Origin: Deltaproteobacteria bacterium
GTDB lineage: Bacteria; Desulfobacterota; Syntrophobacteria; Syntrophobacterales; Syntrophobacteraceae
DNA: 64,000 nucleotides
Reading direction: 5' to 3'
Assembly (NCBI GenBank): GCA_012517315.1
Contig: JAAYVE010000029.1
Location: 62,001-126,000 of the forward strand
This document shows positions 24,958 to 34,391 of this stretch, piece after piece. The translations under genes were made by a program, and so were the position numbers. The notes beneath the pieces are model-generated. The model had not been told where the DNA came from. It made no database searches and saw only the letters and a list, made by a program, of their open reading frames with translations. The stretch's first letter is position 1. Every line of letters starts with the position of its first letter.

Positions 24958-26106
24958 ATGAATTTTGAGCTCACTGAAGAGCAGCAGATGATCCAGGACA
25001 TGGCCCGCAAGTTCGCTGAACGGGAAATCAAGCCTGTTGCGGCGGAACTGGACCGAACCCATCGACACCCCGCCGAAATCTGCGCCAAGATGGGGGAACT
25101 GGGACTCATGGGAATCACGACTCCCGAAGAGTACGGTGGGGCGGGCATGGACTATGTCTGCTATGTGCTCTCCATGATCGAGATTTCCAAGGCCTGCGCA
25201 TCCTGCGGGGTCATCATGAGTGTCTGCAACAGCCTCTACAATTTTCCTGTACTCAAGTATGGTACAGAGGAACAGAAACAACAGTATCTTCGGCCCGTTG
25301 CCAGTGGAGAAGCACTGGGCTGTTACGGCCTCACCGAGGCGGGAGCCGGTTCGGATCCGGCAAGAATGCGGACCACAGCCGTTCTCGACGGGGACGAATG
25401 GATCATCAACGGCGTCAAGAGGTTCATCACCAACGGGAACGTTTCCCGCTACTGTGTGCTGGCGGCGGTGACGGACAAGTCCGCAGGTTACAAAGGGATC
25501 AGTTCGTTCCTGGTCGACTTGGAGAACACACCCGGTTTCAAAGTGGGGACGGTGGAGGAAAAGCTGGGCATCAACGCCTCGGGAACGGCGGAACTGGTTT
25601 TTGAAGATGCGCGGATTCCCAAGGAAAACCTGCTTGGGAAGCCGGGAGAGGGCTTCAAACAGATGCTCACCACCCTGGACGGGGGGCGGATTGGAATCGC
25701 TTCCCAGGCGATAGGGATCGGTCGGGCGGTTCTGGAAGAGGCCATCGAATACAGCAAGAGTCGTGAGCAGTTTGGTCAGCCCATCGCCAACTTTCAGGCC
25801 ATTCAATGGAAGCTTGCGGACATGGCTACCCAGCTGGATGCAGCTGAACTGCTCACGCTGAGAGCAGCTTGGCTTGAACAAAACGGGCGGGGCTATGAAA
25901 AGGAAGCGGCCATGGCCAAGCTGCATGCCTCAGACACCGCCATGTGGGCCGCCATAGAGGGAGTGCAAATTCTCGGTGGCTACGGTTATTGCAAAGAATA
26001 TCCGATGGAAAGACACATGCGGGATGCGAAAATCACCCAGATCTACGAAGGGACCAACGAGATCATGCGACTGGTGATCGCTCGGAAGTTGCTGAAGGCG
26101 GGATGA
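24958..26106 (+). CDS. Acyl-CoA dehydrogenase (butyryl-CoA dehydrogenase type)
   Basis: A 382-residue FAD acyl-CoA dehydrogenase. The flavin-binding stretch CYGLTEAGAGSDPARM lies at about residues 122-137, and the catalytic glutamate is in QIYEGTNEIMRLV near residue 365. Length and motifs match short-chain enzymes such as butyryl-CoA dehydrogenase, which deliver electrons to EtfAB. No etf gene is near. The start at 24958 directly follows GGGGGAGGAG. An intrinsic terminator 47 bases after the stop closes the operon. Confidence 0.95.
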   Translation: MNFELTEEQQMIQDMARKFAEREIKPVAAELDRTHRHPAEICAKMGELGLMGITTPEEYGGAGMDYVCYVLSMIEISKACASCGVIMSVCNSLYNFPVLKYGTEEQKQQYLRPVASGEALGCYGLTEAGAGSDPARMRTTAVLDGDEWIINGVKRFITNGNVSRYCVLAAVTDKSAGYKGISSFLVDLENTPGFKVGTVEEKLGINASGTAELVFEDARIPKENLLGKPGEGFKQMLTTLDGGRIGIASQAIGIGRAVLEEAIEYSKSREQFGQPIANFQAIQWKLADMATQLDAAELLTLRAAWLEQNGRGYEKEAAMAKLHASDTAMWAAIEGVQILGGYGYCKEYPMERHMRDAKITQIYEGTNEIMRLVIARKLLKAG

Positions 26107-26152
26107 AAACAACACCGCACACCTGATCATCCCGGATGCAGCCGTTGATGAG

Positions 26153-26189
26153 AAAGCCCCGCGTCGCATGGGCGCCGCAGGGCTTTTTT
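26153..26189 (+). terminator. Intrinsic terminator after the beta-oxidation operon
   Basis: AAAGCCC (26153-26159) pairs with GGGCTTT (26180-26186), with GC-rich bases pairing partly in between, and T continues to 26189. Confidence 0.85.
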
Positions 26190-26281
26190 CTTTCAAAACG
26201 GCATGGAGCCTGACGGCGAACGGCCCACCCGCCTGGGCAGGCACGGCACGGGTGCTCCCCGCTCGAGAAGCGACATCGGGA

Positions 26282-26476
26282 TCAAAAACTCCTTATCAAC
26301 CGACGTTCACGCCTCTGGATTCGTTTGATCGCTTTCTTCTTTTTGATGCGGCGTCGTTCTCCCTTCGTGAGGTAGTAATTGTGACGACGCAAGACAGGCT
26401 GCACGTTTTTTTGAAAGTCCTTACGAAGTTTACGAATCTTTTTTTCTATGCTCTCTTTTGTCTCGGCTTCCGCCAT
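26282..26476 (-). CDS. rpsU: Divergent ribosomal protein bS21
   Basis: A 64-residue, extremely basic protein (about half Lys and Arg), with the order ESIEKKIRKLRKDFQK, then RRHNYYLTKGERRRIKKKKA. This follows the bS21 pattern of a first amphipathic helix, an aromatic-basic linker and a long basic tail, though several signature residues differ. bS21 contacts the 16S rRNA 3' domain during initiation. It stands alone, with a candidate promoter at 26638-26666 on the same strand. Another small RNA-binding basic protein is possible. Confidence 0.6.
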   Translation of the reverse strand: MAEAETKESIEKKIRKLRKDFQKNVQPVLRRHNYYLTKGERRRIKKKKAIKRIQRRERRLIRSF

Positions 26477-26637
26477 TCAGTATTCACCTGCCTTTCGCCC
26501 GGAGAACTGCGGGTGAGATGCTTTCCCGCCGCGCTTCCATGAAATTCCGCCGCATTCCCGGCGGACAACTTGTGCCGGATCGCCCATGATCCCTGGGGCC
26601 ATATGCCGGCTACCCGCGTAACCCTCAGGGTGGCGCC

Positions 26638-26666
26638 ACCATAAATCATGTTGACAAATATGGCAA
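26638..26666 (-). promoter_or_regulatory. Candidate promoter for the S21-like gene
   Basis: Minus strand TTGCCA (26666-26661), 17 bases, TATGGT (26643-26638). It would give a leader of about 155 bases. Confidence 0.4.
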
Positions 26667-26752
26667 GTCATTAACGGTGATTTTCAATCGCGCCGATGCT
26701 GCACGTGCGGACGTTTCCATGCCATCTTGCGACGTGGTTCGTCTCCAGACCG

Positions 26753-28795
26753 TCAGGGAGTCGACGCCAGGTCGTAATGGGAAAAGTGCATGGTGAAGGT
26801 GGCCCGCCCCTGGGTTGCGGACCGCAGAGCAGTGGAATACCCGAACATTCTGGACAGAGGAACCACCGCTTTCACCACCTGGATGGCCTTGCGCGCAGAG
26901 ATGCTCTCCACGCGCCCCTTCCGCAGATTCACGTCTCCCAATACTTCCCCCAGGAACTCTTCGGGAGTGAGTACCTCTACAGACATGTATGGTTCCAGAA
27001 GACCTGGAGATGCCTCCTCGGAGGCCTTCTTGAACGCCATGGAAGCCGCTACGCGGAAAGCCAGTTCGCTGGAGACGTTCTCCTGGTATTCCCCGCCCAG
27101 GATTTCCGTCTCAATGTCCACCATGGGGTAACCGAGGATGGGGCCGCTGCTCAGGGCGTCGCGAACACCCTCCTCCATTGCTGGAAGAAATATGCCGGGA
27201 ATCTTTTCATCCTTCAAACGGTTGATGACGACATTTCCTTTCCCCCTCGGAAGCGGGCGGATCTTCAGTGCCACCATCGCGTATTGGCGGCTTCCAGCGA
27301 TTTCCCTGTCAAAAACCGCCTGGGCGCCGGCTTCCTCGTGAACCGTCTCCCTGAATACGACCTGCGGCTTCCCTGCATTGACAGGCACGTGGTATTCCCG
27401 CTCCAAGCGGGTCCGCACGATCTCCAAGTGAAGCTCGCCCATTCCGCTGATAATGGTTTGGCCGGTGTCCGGGTTTTCCTGGAACCTGAAGGTCGGGTCT
27501 TCTTCAGAAAGCCTCGCCAAGCTCTCCAGAAGCTTCTCCTGGTCTGCGCGCGTTTGAGCCTCTACGGCCATGGAGATCACCGGTTCGTAAACATCGATGG
27601 CTTCGAGCAGAACGGGGCGGACCGGATCGCAAAGGGAGTCACCTGTGGCTGCAGACTTGAGGCCCATGAGAGCAACAATATTTCCGGCACCCGTTTTTTC
27701 AACACGATCCCTCTTGTTGGCGTGCATCTCGAAAATCCTGGAGACTTTCTCCCTCACCCCCTTGGAAACATTGAGGATGTCGCTGCCTACCTGGAGTCTC
27801 CCGGAGTAGACGCGAACATAGGTGAGCTTGCGGCCCTGATCCATGAATATTTTGAAAGCCAATGCGGCGAAAGGCTCCTTCTCACTGGATTCGATGCGTA
27901 CGAGTTGTTCGGTTCCCGGAAGGACACCTTCTACCGCGGGAACGTCGAGGGGTGAGGGAAGAAAATCGACAATGGCATCCAACAGAGGCTGGACCCCTTT
28001 GTTTCTAAGGGCGGAACCGCAGAGCATCGGGACCGCCCGGAGCTCCAGGGTGAGTTTCCTGATGGCTGGGATCAGGTCAGTCGATCCGATGTGTTCCCCG
28101 GCAAGATAGCGATCCATGAGCCCCTCATCGGATTCGGCGATTTTTGCCACAAGACCGTCTCTTGCCTCAACCGCCTGATCCAAGAGTTCGGGTTCGATCT
28201 CCCGTGCCTCATAACGCGCCCCCAAGGTCTCCTCGAGCCATACCAGCTGTTTCATGTCCAGGAGATCGACGACCCCCCGGAATTCCGACTCCTGCCCCAC
28301 AGGGATCTGGAGGGGCAGGGGGATGACCTTGAACTTGTCCGCGAGCTGCCGGACCACGTTGTTGAAGTCGGCCCCGATGCGATCCATCTTGTTGACGAAA
28401 GCGATTTTGGGGACATGATACTTGTCGGCCTGATGCCAGACCGTCTCCGATTGTGGTTCCACTCCTCCGACTCCGCAGAAAACGGCCACCACGCCGTCCA
28501 GGACTCTCAGGGACCGCTCCACTTCGATGGTGAAATCCACATGGCCCGGGGTGTCTATGAGGTGAATCTCGTGATCTCTCCAATGGCAGGTCGTCACGGC
28601 GGAAGTGATGGTGATACCCCGCTCCTGTTCCTGTTCCATCCAGTCCATGACCGCCGTGCCGTCGTGCACTTCCCCCAGCTTGTAAGATCGGCCCGTGTAA
28701 AAAAGGATCCGCTCCGTCACCGTGGTCTTGCCCGCATCGATGTGGGCAATGATGCCGATATTTCTGTAATTCTTCAGTCGCTTCCAATGGGTCAT
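26753..28795 (-). CDS. Elongation factor G-type GTPase (EF-G2-like)
   Basis: A 680-residue translational GTPase. G1 is AHIDAGKTT near residue 17, G3 DTPGHVDF, G4 NKMD and G5-like CGSAL; domains II-V continue to the end. EF-G moves tRNAs on the ribosome; EF-G2-type paralogues also act in recycling or under stress. It is alone and not beside rpsL/rpsG/tuf, where the main fusA normally lies, so it is probably a second copy. The start at 28795 follows GGAAGGAC; upstream frame is leader. A consensus promoter lies about 100 bases before. Confidence 0.9.
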   Translation of the reverse strand: MTHWKRLKNYRNIGIIAHIDAGKTTVTERILFYTGRSYKLGEVHDGTAVMDWMEQEQERGITITSAVTTCHWRDHEIHLIDTPGHVDFTIEVERSLRVLDGVVAVFCGVGGVEPQSETVWHQADKYHVPKIAFVNKMDRIGADFNNVVRQLADKFKVIPLPLQIPVGQESEFRGVVDLLDMKQLVWLEETLGARYEAREIEPELLDQAVEARDGLVAKIAESDEGLMDRYLAGEHIGSTDLIPAIRKLTLELRAVPMLCGSALRNKGVQPLLDAIVDFLPSPLDVPAVEGVLPGTEQLVRIESSEKEPFAALAFKIFMDQGRKLTYVRVYSGRLQVGSDILNVSKGVREKVSRIFEMHANKRDRVEKTGAGNIVALMGLKSAATGDSLCDPVRPVLLEAIDVYEPVISMAVEAQTRADQEKLLESLARLSEEDPTFRFQENPDTGQTIISGMGELHLEIVRTRLEREYHVPVNAGKPQVVFRETVHEEAGAQAVFDREIAGSRQYAMVALKIRPLPRGKGNVVINRLKDEKIPGIFLPAMEEGVRDALSSGPILGYPMVDIETEILGGEYQENVSSELAFRVAASMAFKKASEEASPGLLEPYMSVEVLTPEEFLGEVLGDVNLRKGRVESISARKAIQVVKAVVPLSRMFGYSTALRSATQGRATFTMHFSHYDLASTP

Positions 28796-28892
28796 GATGT
28801 CCTTCCGGGGATGAGGTGAGGACCGCTGCCACGCGTTGCCGATGATCGCGGCATCGGAGCCTGTTGCGCTCGGGGAACCCTCAAGGTCGCCC

Positions 28893-28921
28893 AATGTAAA
28901 AAATTCATGAAAAACTGTCAA
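28893..28921 (-). promoter_or_regulatory. Consensus promoter for the EF-G gene
   Basis: Minus strand TTGACA (28921-28916), 17-base AT-rich spacer, TACATT (28898-28893). Transcription would start near 28886, about 90 bases before the ATG. The remainder of the 545-base gap to 29341 shows an AT-rich patch (29120-29180) but no gene. Confidence 0.75.
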
Positions 28922-29340
28922 GAAACGGGAACACAAACGACCGTTTCGAATTTCTGCGCCCTTTGAGGTCACAATGTGTGTTTACGGCTTGTCCGAGAGG
29001 ATCCGAATCTGTGGGGAATTCGCCCAAAGAACGAACCTGCCAGGGGGTCCAGCAAGCATGGGAAGATCCCTCAAATTTAGCGATTATTCTACACTCTCTC
29101 GTCCTCCGACATGAACGAAAGGATTTGGATAATGGGAAAAATTGTAAAAAAACGATATCGGAAGGTTTTTTTTGCGAAATTGATAGATATGAGCGCCTAG
29201 TCTCCGGATCTGATCGGATAAGGAATGATATGGCGTTTGCCTATTCCTGAACGTTGCTGCTACAAGAGGAGCATCCTAAACTCTCTCGGTCATCCGCGAG
29301 GGCGGTGGACGTTTTCTTTGAAAACATAAGGAGAACCAGT

Positions 29341-30399
29341 ATGGCGCCTGATTCCAGGTTCTGGAGGCACCAGCTGGGGGAAGCTACCAATCGTGGCCGA
29401 AAGTACAGGCTTCTCAAGGCCACCCTTCCGGTTTTTCTTCTTTTCACCCTTATCACCACACAATCGAAAGCAAAGACGGAGCCCGTCGCAGGCTCATGCA
29501 GCGTATTGGCATCGTATACGTTTCGCCACAAGACGCTGCAGGGAAATTACACGGCGCTGGCGTCCCTTTCCCCTTCAAAGATAATACCTTCCACTTCCCC
29601 TGCTGGTCGACGGAGTAGCACGATTCAGATGCGTATTCCTAAGGAACCGGCAATTCAAAGATACATCCGCCACCTGGAAGATGAGGGTCGGCCCACGGTG
29701 CTGAAGGCACTGGAGCGTTCGAGACCCTACCTTCCGGTCATGACCGAATTATTGGATTCCCACGGGGTCCCTGCCGAGCTGATCGCGATCGTCTTGGTTG
29801 AGAGCTGTTTCGACAGGGAGGCTTCCCATAAGGGAGCGGGTGGTTACTGGCAATTGTTGGCGGCGACGGCCCGCAGGTTTGGGTTGAGAGTCGATCGCTG
29901 GGTTGACGAGAGACGGGACCCGGTGAAGTCGACGGAAGCTGCCGCCAAGTATCTGCGCTTGTTCTACGATAAATATCAGTCGTGGGAACTCGCATTGGCC
30001 GCGTACAACGTCGGGGATGGAAAACTCGACAAGGCGGTCGAAAGATGTAGGACAAGCGACTTCTGGGAACTCGCCAGGCGAAGAGCGTTGCCAGAGCGAA
30101 CGCGGGCATACGTTCCGAAAGTCCTTGCAGCCGCCAAGATCATGATGGACTTGGAGGCTCATGGGTTCGAGTTTCTTCACGGAACCCCTGTTTACGACTT
30201 TGAGCCTGTTCGGGTCCAATCTCCGCTCAAGCTGGCGGAGATTGCCCGGTGGATCAATGTACCGTTGAATACTTTGCAGGACTTGAACCCATCGTTACGC
30301 CTCGGTGTATTGCCCCCAGATTGTGACGTGAACTTGAATTTACCGTCGGGTGCCCGGGACAATTTCGATTTGGCATACAACAGAAATCACCGGCGGTAA
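29341..30399 (+). CDS. MltD-like membrane-bound lytic transglycosylase
   Basis: A 352-residue cell-wall enzyme. A hydrophobic N-terminal stretch (about residues 22-38) serves as signal or anchor. The SLT domain covers about residues 125-245: the catalytic glutamate is in VLVESCFD, followed by GGYWQLLAATARRFGL and the AYNVGDG motif. The C-terminus (VYDFEPVRVQSPLKLAEIA...NVPLNTLQDLNP) resembles the region before LysM repeats in MltD. It cleaves peptidoglycan with 1,6-anhydro product formation. The start at 29341 follows AAGGAGA. The GxxGxWQ region is GAGGYWQ, slightly unusual. Confidence 0.88.
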   Translation: MAPDSRFWRHQLGEATNRGRKYRLLKATLPVFLLFTLITTQSKAKTEPVAGSCSVLASYTFRHKTLQGNYTALASLSPSKIIPSTSPAGRRSSTIQMRIPKEPAIQRYIRHLEDEGRPTVLKALERSRPYLPVMTELLDSHGVPAELIAIVLVESCFDREASHKGAGGYWQLLAATARRFGLRVDRWVDERRDPVKSTEAAAKYLRLFYDKYQSWELALAAYNVGDGKLDKAVERCRTSDFWELARRRALPERTRAYVPKVLAAAKIMMDLEAHGFEFLHGTPVYDFEPVRVQSPLKLAEIARWINVPLNTLQDLNPSLRLGVLPPDCDVNLNLPSGARDNFDLAYNRNHRR

Positions 30400-30464
30400 C
30401 CCAAAAACCTGAGAACCGCCCCGTGGATGACCCTTCTCTTTTGGGGAGAACAGCTAGAGAAGAG

Positions 30465-30653
30465 ATGAGTATTAGGATGTTGGCCGTTGAGCTTTATCGA
30501 GCGATGAAGCGGGTCGAGGAGCTCGAAAAGAGCCTTGAGGCCCTCGCCTCGGATGCCCCTGAAGTTGGGCAGGTTATGGACGAACTGAGGCGTGCAAGGG
30601 CCGAACGTGATCGTGTCCGGGCAATGATGGAAGGGGCGAAGCATTCCGATTGA
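30465..30653 (+). CDS. Small coiled-coil protein
   Basis: A 62-residue, almost entirely helical protein, rich in Arg, Glu, Leu and Met (ELYRAMKRVEELEKSLEAL, then MDELRRARAERDRVRAMMEG). It probably forms a helical hairpin or dimeric coiled coil. ATG at 30465 gives the shorter form; GTG at 30423 would add 14 residues. It is 65 bases after the transglycosylase and 123 before the phosphodiesterase, in one direction. No function can be assigned. Confidence 0.55.
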   Translation: MSIRMLAVELYRAMKRVEELEKSLEALASDAPEVGQVMDELRRARAERDRVRAMMEGAKHSD

Positions 30654-30776
30654 CGCCCCTTCCATACCCATTCGCTTCCCGGAGACGGGTTCTCCTTAGT
30701 CACCGAAAGACTCCCCGCTGAATCCCCGCATCCGAGACCGCCTGTCTTCAAAATTATTGAATGCCCCCGGACGGTA

Positions 30777-31616
30777 ATGAACATTCTGGAGCTTCCACGC
30801 CGAAGGCCTCTCAACATCGCTCACCGTGGGGCACGTTCCGTGGCACCGGAGAATACGCTCGCCGCTGCGGAAAAGGCCGTGGAAAGCGGCGCAGACATGT
30901 GGGAACTGGACCTCCAGGCCACCCGCGATGGAGAACTCGTGGTCTTGCACGACTCCACTCTGGGGCGAACCTCCAATGTCATGGATGTGTTTCCTCAGAG
31001 ACGGCCTTGGCGGGTCGGTGACTTCACCCTCCAGGAACTCCGAGAGTTGGATTTCGGTTCGTGGTTCGAGGTGGTGGACCCCTTCGGTCAGATTGCAGCG
31101 GGCGCTGTGGAGCAAAGTGACCTGCACAGGTACAGGGGAATAAAGGTTCCAACCCTGGAAGATGCGCTGCGGTTCAGCAGACGACACTCGGTGGGACTCA
31201 ACGTGGAGATCAAGGATCTGACCGCGCACCGCGACCGCAGGGTGCTCCTGGAGAAGGTTGTTTCGGAAGTGGCGAAATGGGACATGACAGACAATGTGCT
31301 CATATCCTCCTTTCAGCACGATGATCTGCGGGAGGTCAAACGACTAGACAGGCGCATTGCCACTGGCGTTCTCACGGGGACCTGCTGTGGGGATCCAGAA
31401 GAACTCGTCCGCTCCTTAGGGGCGGACGCCTTTCATCCTCGCCTCGGTATCCTCTCGCTGGGAGAGATGGGCCGGCTGTGCTCCATCGGATTTCCGGTCC
31501 TTGTATGGGTTGTGAACGACAGGGACACGATGTCCCAGCTAATAATGGCTGGATTAACAGGGATTTTTACAGACTTTCCCCAGACACTGTCTTACATTCT
31601 GTCCTCATGGGTTTGA
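30777..31616 (+). CDS. Glycerophosphodiester phosphodiesterase
   Basis: A 279-residue TIM-barrel enzyme of the GDPD family. HRGARSVAPENT near residue 16 carries the first catalytic histidine and the Glu of the metal site; ELDLQATRDGELVVLHD contains the metal ligands E and D and the second histidine. The C-terminus VWVVNDRDTMSQLIMAGLTGIFTDFP is the conserved barrel end. It hydrolyses glycerophosphodiesters to glycerol-3-phosphate and alcohol. No signal peptide, so cytoplasmic. It overlaps the probable start of the nucleosidase gene. Confidence 0.93.
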   Translation: MNILELPRRRPLNIAHRGARSVAPENTLAAAEKAVESGADMWELDLQATRDGELVVLHDSTLGRTSNVMDVFPQRRPWRVGDFTLQELRELDFGSWFEVVDPFGQIAAGAVEQSDLHRYRGIKVPTLEDALRFSRRHSVGLNVEIKDLTAHRDRRVLLEKVVSEVAKWDMTDNVLISSFQHDDLREVKRLDRRIATGVLTGTCCGDPEELVRSLGADAFHPRLGILSLGEMGRLCSIGFPVLVWVVNDRDTMSQLIMAGLTGIFTDFPQTLSYILSSWV

Positions 31617-32482
31617 GCGGTTTCGCCGCATCCCCCTTGTCAAAAGACCGGAATGGAACTCATGTGAACCTCACGGCACGCCGCACACGCATTGCCCTTT
31701 TCGCCGCACTGCCCTGGGAATTCCATGCCTTCCGGCGGCGATTTCACCCGTGGAAGCTCCTTTGTAGAGTTCCTTTCAGGGTGTCTTGCAGTTTTTGGAA
31801 GGACAGGGAGCTGCTACTGGTGGAGACCGGCATGGGCAAGGAAATGGTGGAAAGCGCTATGAACTGGGTCTTTTGGTCCTGGCCGTTCGACTTCTTAGTC
31901 TCTTTTGGTTTTGCAGGCGGGCTGCACCCGTCCATGAGCGTGGGAGACTCTTTTCTTTGTCGTGATTTTTACCGTTTCGATACGAAGACCATGAGGTGTG
32001 ATGAACTCCATTATGTGGCGGACATTCCCGCAGAGCTCCTCGACTGGTGCAAGAGCGCCGCAGTCGAATGCTGTCGCACGATCACCACTCTTCGGCATGA
32101 ACCCAAGAATGTCTTTTCCGATGCTCTGAAATCGATTCCCACGGCTGTGGACATGGAAAGCTACTATGCCGCTGCCTTCGCCCATGCCTGGAAGCTGCCC
32201 TTTTGCTGTTTTCGATCCATAAGCGACTCATGCACACAGGAGCTGGGTTTTCAGGTTCAGGATCTTGCCGGCGAAAGAGGACGGATCAAGATTGTCGAGG
32301 TCCTGCGAACCATCGGGAAAAACCCCAGGACGGTGCCGTCTTTTTTTCGATCGTGGATGCGTTCGCAACAGGCGGGGCACAGCCTGGGCAAAGTGGTTTC
32401 AGCTTTTGTGACCTGCCGCGGCCTGACACTTCCAGACAGACTTCAATTGCTGGTCAATTGGCCTCGGGCCTCTTCGTCATGA
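31607..32482 (+). CDS. hpnG: HpnG-like nucleosidase/phosphorylase of hopanoid synthesis
   Basis: A 291-residue member of the nucleoside phosphorylase fold. LVSFGFAGGLHPSMSVGD matches the substrate loop of HpnG/MTA-nucleosidase relatives, and AVDMESYYAAAFA holds the ME(S) ribose-binding motif. HpnG removes adenine from adenosylhopane to give (phospho)ribosylhopane. The start is uncertain: ATG at 31607 overlaps the previous gene, GTG at 31664 is an alternative. Its 3' end overlaps that of the convergent CruF-like gene by 6 bases. HpnH and HpnA on the other strand support the assignment; a general futalosine or MTA nucleosidase is the alternative. Confidence 0.75.
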   Translation: MGLSGFAASPLSKDRNGTHVNLTARRTRIALFAALPWEFHAFRRRFHPWKLLCRVPFRVSCSFWKDRELLLVETGMGKEMVESAMNWVFWSWPFDFLVSFGFAGGLHPSMSVGDSFLCRDFYRFDTKTMRCDELHYVADIPAELLDWCKSAAVECCRTITTLRHEPKNVFSDALKSIPTAVDMESYYAAAFAHAWKLPFCCFRSISDSCTQELGFQVQDLAGERGRIKIVEVLRTIGKNPRTVPSFFRSWMRSQQAGHSLGKVVSAFVTCRGLTLPDRLQLLVNWPRASSS

Positions 32483-33367
32483 GTCCTGACCGGTGCCCTC
32501 TGGATCTCCGGCCAGGAGGCAGCGTGCTGTGGGGAAGTCCTCAAGGTGCCTTTCCAATGCGGCGGATGATGGGTTGCGGAGTTTGGAACGCGTCACGAGG
32601 CATGAGAGAAGCAGTGGGTAAAAGACGATGAAACATCCCACGACCCCCATGAAGGTTTCTCCGATGGAAAAGGTGACGGTGAGGTTGAACACCAGAACGG
32701 ACAGGTAGAGGAGGGGGCCCAAGACTCCGACGCCGGGCAGCCTTCTCAGGACGCTGCACTGGGATGGCTCCAGTACGTGGAAGCGGCTGAGAACCTGAAG
32801 CATGCCCACGAGGACGAAACCCACGAAAAGCCAGCCGGCAAAATTGCTCAGGGGGACGCCGAAATAGATCCCTGAAACCCGGTATGCGTAGATCTGCCCC
32901 AGAAACCAGCGGTCTCCCTGGAGTGCCACGGGATCAATAATGATGTCCAGAAGGACGAAGAGGAAAGCCCCGAGCAACCACACCTCCAAGGATCTTCGCA
33001 GACGCTTGGTTTCGAGAATGAGAAGGCGTCCCCGCACCATGGCCAGCGGGCTGAGGAGAAAGACGGCGGTGGCGTAGCTGCAGTAGGACAGGAACACGTA
33101 GGAGAGAGAATCCATGAACGGGACACCGTGGATCCAGAGTTCCCGATCCGTTGTCCTGGGAATGTAGTAATAGTCGCCGTAGGGGAAGCCCCAGTGAATG
33201 GAGGAGAACTCGGAGAGCCAGGCAATGGCATAGCCAAGTGGCAGGAAAAGCCATGTCCTCGCCGGACCGATGTGTGCGATGGCCCCCGCCAGGAACACGA
33301 GGAGAAAAATGAAGACATAGGGACGCAAAAGGATGGTCCCGAGGAGAAGATGGGCGCTATCGGACAT
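32477..33367 (-). CDS. CruF-like carotenoid-biosynthesis family membrane protein
   Basis: A 296-residue integral membrane protein with about seven hydrophobic segments (for example LLLGTILLRPYVFIFLLVFLA at the N-terminus). It carries the DUF422/CruF-type features WGFPYGDYYY and an Asp-rich membrane turn (LLDIIIDPVAL). In carotenoid producers CruF adds water to the psi end; in hopanoid-linked neighbourhoods its role is unknown. It overlaps hpnH by 11 bases, so the two are coupled. No other carotenoid gene is visible. Confidence 0.8.
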   Translation of the reverse strand: MSDSAHLLLGTILLRPYVFIFLLVFLAGAIAHIGPARTWLFLPLGYAIAWLSEFSSIHWGFPYGDYYYIPRTTDRELWIHGVPFMDSLSYVFLSYCSYATAVFLLSPLAMVRGRLLILETKRLRRSLEVWLLGAFLFVLLDIIIDPVALQGDRWFLGQIYAYRVSGIYFGVPLSNFAGWLFVGFVLVGMLQVLSRFHVLEPSQCSVLRRLPGVGVLGPLLYLSVLVFNLTVTFSIGETFMGVVGCFIVFYPLLLSCLVTRSKLRNPSSAALERHLEDFPTARCLLAGDPEGTGQDS

Positions 33368-34355
33368 GGAGGTTCCAGCGGATCATGCGAAGAAGGTCTC
33401 GCCCGTTCATCCGGCGCACGACGGTGGGTTCGTAGCCGCAGTGGACCATGCACTGCTCACATCGGGGGTCCCGTCCGGAAACATAATAGTCCCAGTCGGT
33501 TTCTTCCATGAATTCCCCGTAGGCTGGGTAGTGGGTGTCCGTGATGAGGTAGCAGGGGGATTTCCATCCCTGAGGATTCCGGGTGGGATTTCCCCATGGG
33601 GTGCACTGAAAGTGGCGATCTCCACTCAGAAAGTCGAGATAAATCGGGTTGCTGATGATGGGAAAACGGTTCTGCCACTTCCGAATGTGCCTGAATTTTT
33701 CGATGATTTCAGCCCGCGTGAGAAAGACTTCTCCCGTGACATCCTCATAACTGAAACCCGGAGCCACCAGAATCCCGTCGACGCCGAAGTCGGTGAGTTG
33801 TGTGAAAAGGGTTTCCAGATCGGAAATCTCTGTTTCCCGATACACCGTTGTATTGGTGCTCACCCGGAATCCTTGCCTTTTTGCAGCCTGTACGCCGGAG
33901 GCGGCCTTCTGAAAACCTCCCGGTTTTCCGATGATGGCGTCATGGACGGCTTCTGTCCCGTCAAAATGCACGTTCCAGGTGAAGCGCGTGTTGGGGTGGA
34001 ACTTGGGTAGCGCTTCCTCGAGGAGGAGTCCGTTGGTGCAGAAGTAGACGTGCTTGCGGCGCTTCAGCAACTCCTTCACAAGAGACGGGGCGTGGGAGTA
34101 GAGGAGGGGTTCCCCGCCGGTGACGGTCACGACGGGAGTCCCCGCTTCATCTACGGAGTGGAGGCATTCCTCCAGGCTCATCTCCTTGCCGAGGGTACTT
34201 TGATACTCTCGTATTCTCCCGCACCCGGCACACGTGAGGTTGCACCGGTGGGTGGGTTCCAGCATGAGCACCAAGGGAAACCGTTCGATTCCCTTCCATT
34301 TCATGAGGAGGAGATACCGTGTCATGGAGACGTAAAGGCTCAAGGGAAAGCGCAT
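33357..34355 (-). CDS. hpnH: Adenosylhopene transferase HpnH (radical SAM)
   Basis: A 332-residue radical SAM enzyme. The cluster motif CNLTCAGC (C38, C42, C45) follows PLVLMLEPTHR, and PVVTVTGGEPLLY is the GGE SAM motif. FTWNVHFDG and the C-terminal CEQCMVHCGYEPT are HpnH-type features. HpnH joins the adenosyl radical from SAM to diploptene, starting the extended C35 hopanoid side chain. It lies between hpnA (upstream) and the CruF-like gene on the same strand. The N-terminus MRFPLSLYVSMTRYLLLM fits the family. Confidence 0.92.
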   Translation of the reverse strand: MRFPLSLYVSMTRYLLLMKWKGIERFPLVLMLEPTHRCNLTCAGCGRIREYQSTLGKEMSLEECLHSVDEAGTPVVTVTGGEPLLYSHAPSLVKELLKRRKHVYFCTNGLLLEEALPKFHPNTRFTWNVHFDGTEAVHDAIIGKPGGFQKAASGVQAAKRQGFRVSTNTTVYRETEISDLETLFTQLTDFGVDGILVAPGFSYEDVTGEVFLTRAEIIEKFRHIRKWQNRFPIISNPIYLDFLSGDRHFQCTPWGNPTRNPQGWKSPCYLITDTHYPAYGEFMEETDWDYYVSGRDPRCEQCMVHCGYEPTVVRRMNGRDLLRMIRWNLHVR

Positions 34356-34391
34356 GGAATCCTTTCTGATGGGTGTCGGGGCAATGTTCCC

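Noticed and set aside
23742-25148. 468-codon open frame opposite the beta-oxidation genes
   Set aside because: Spans three real genes and an intergenic gap, with low-complexity composition; a GC-driven artefact.
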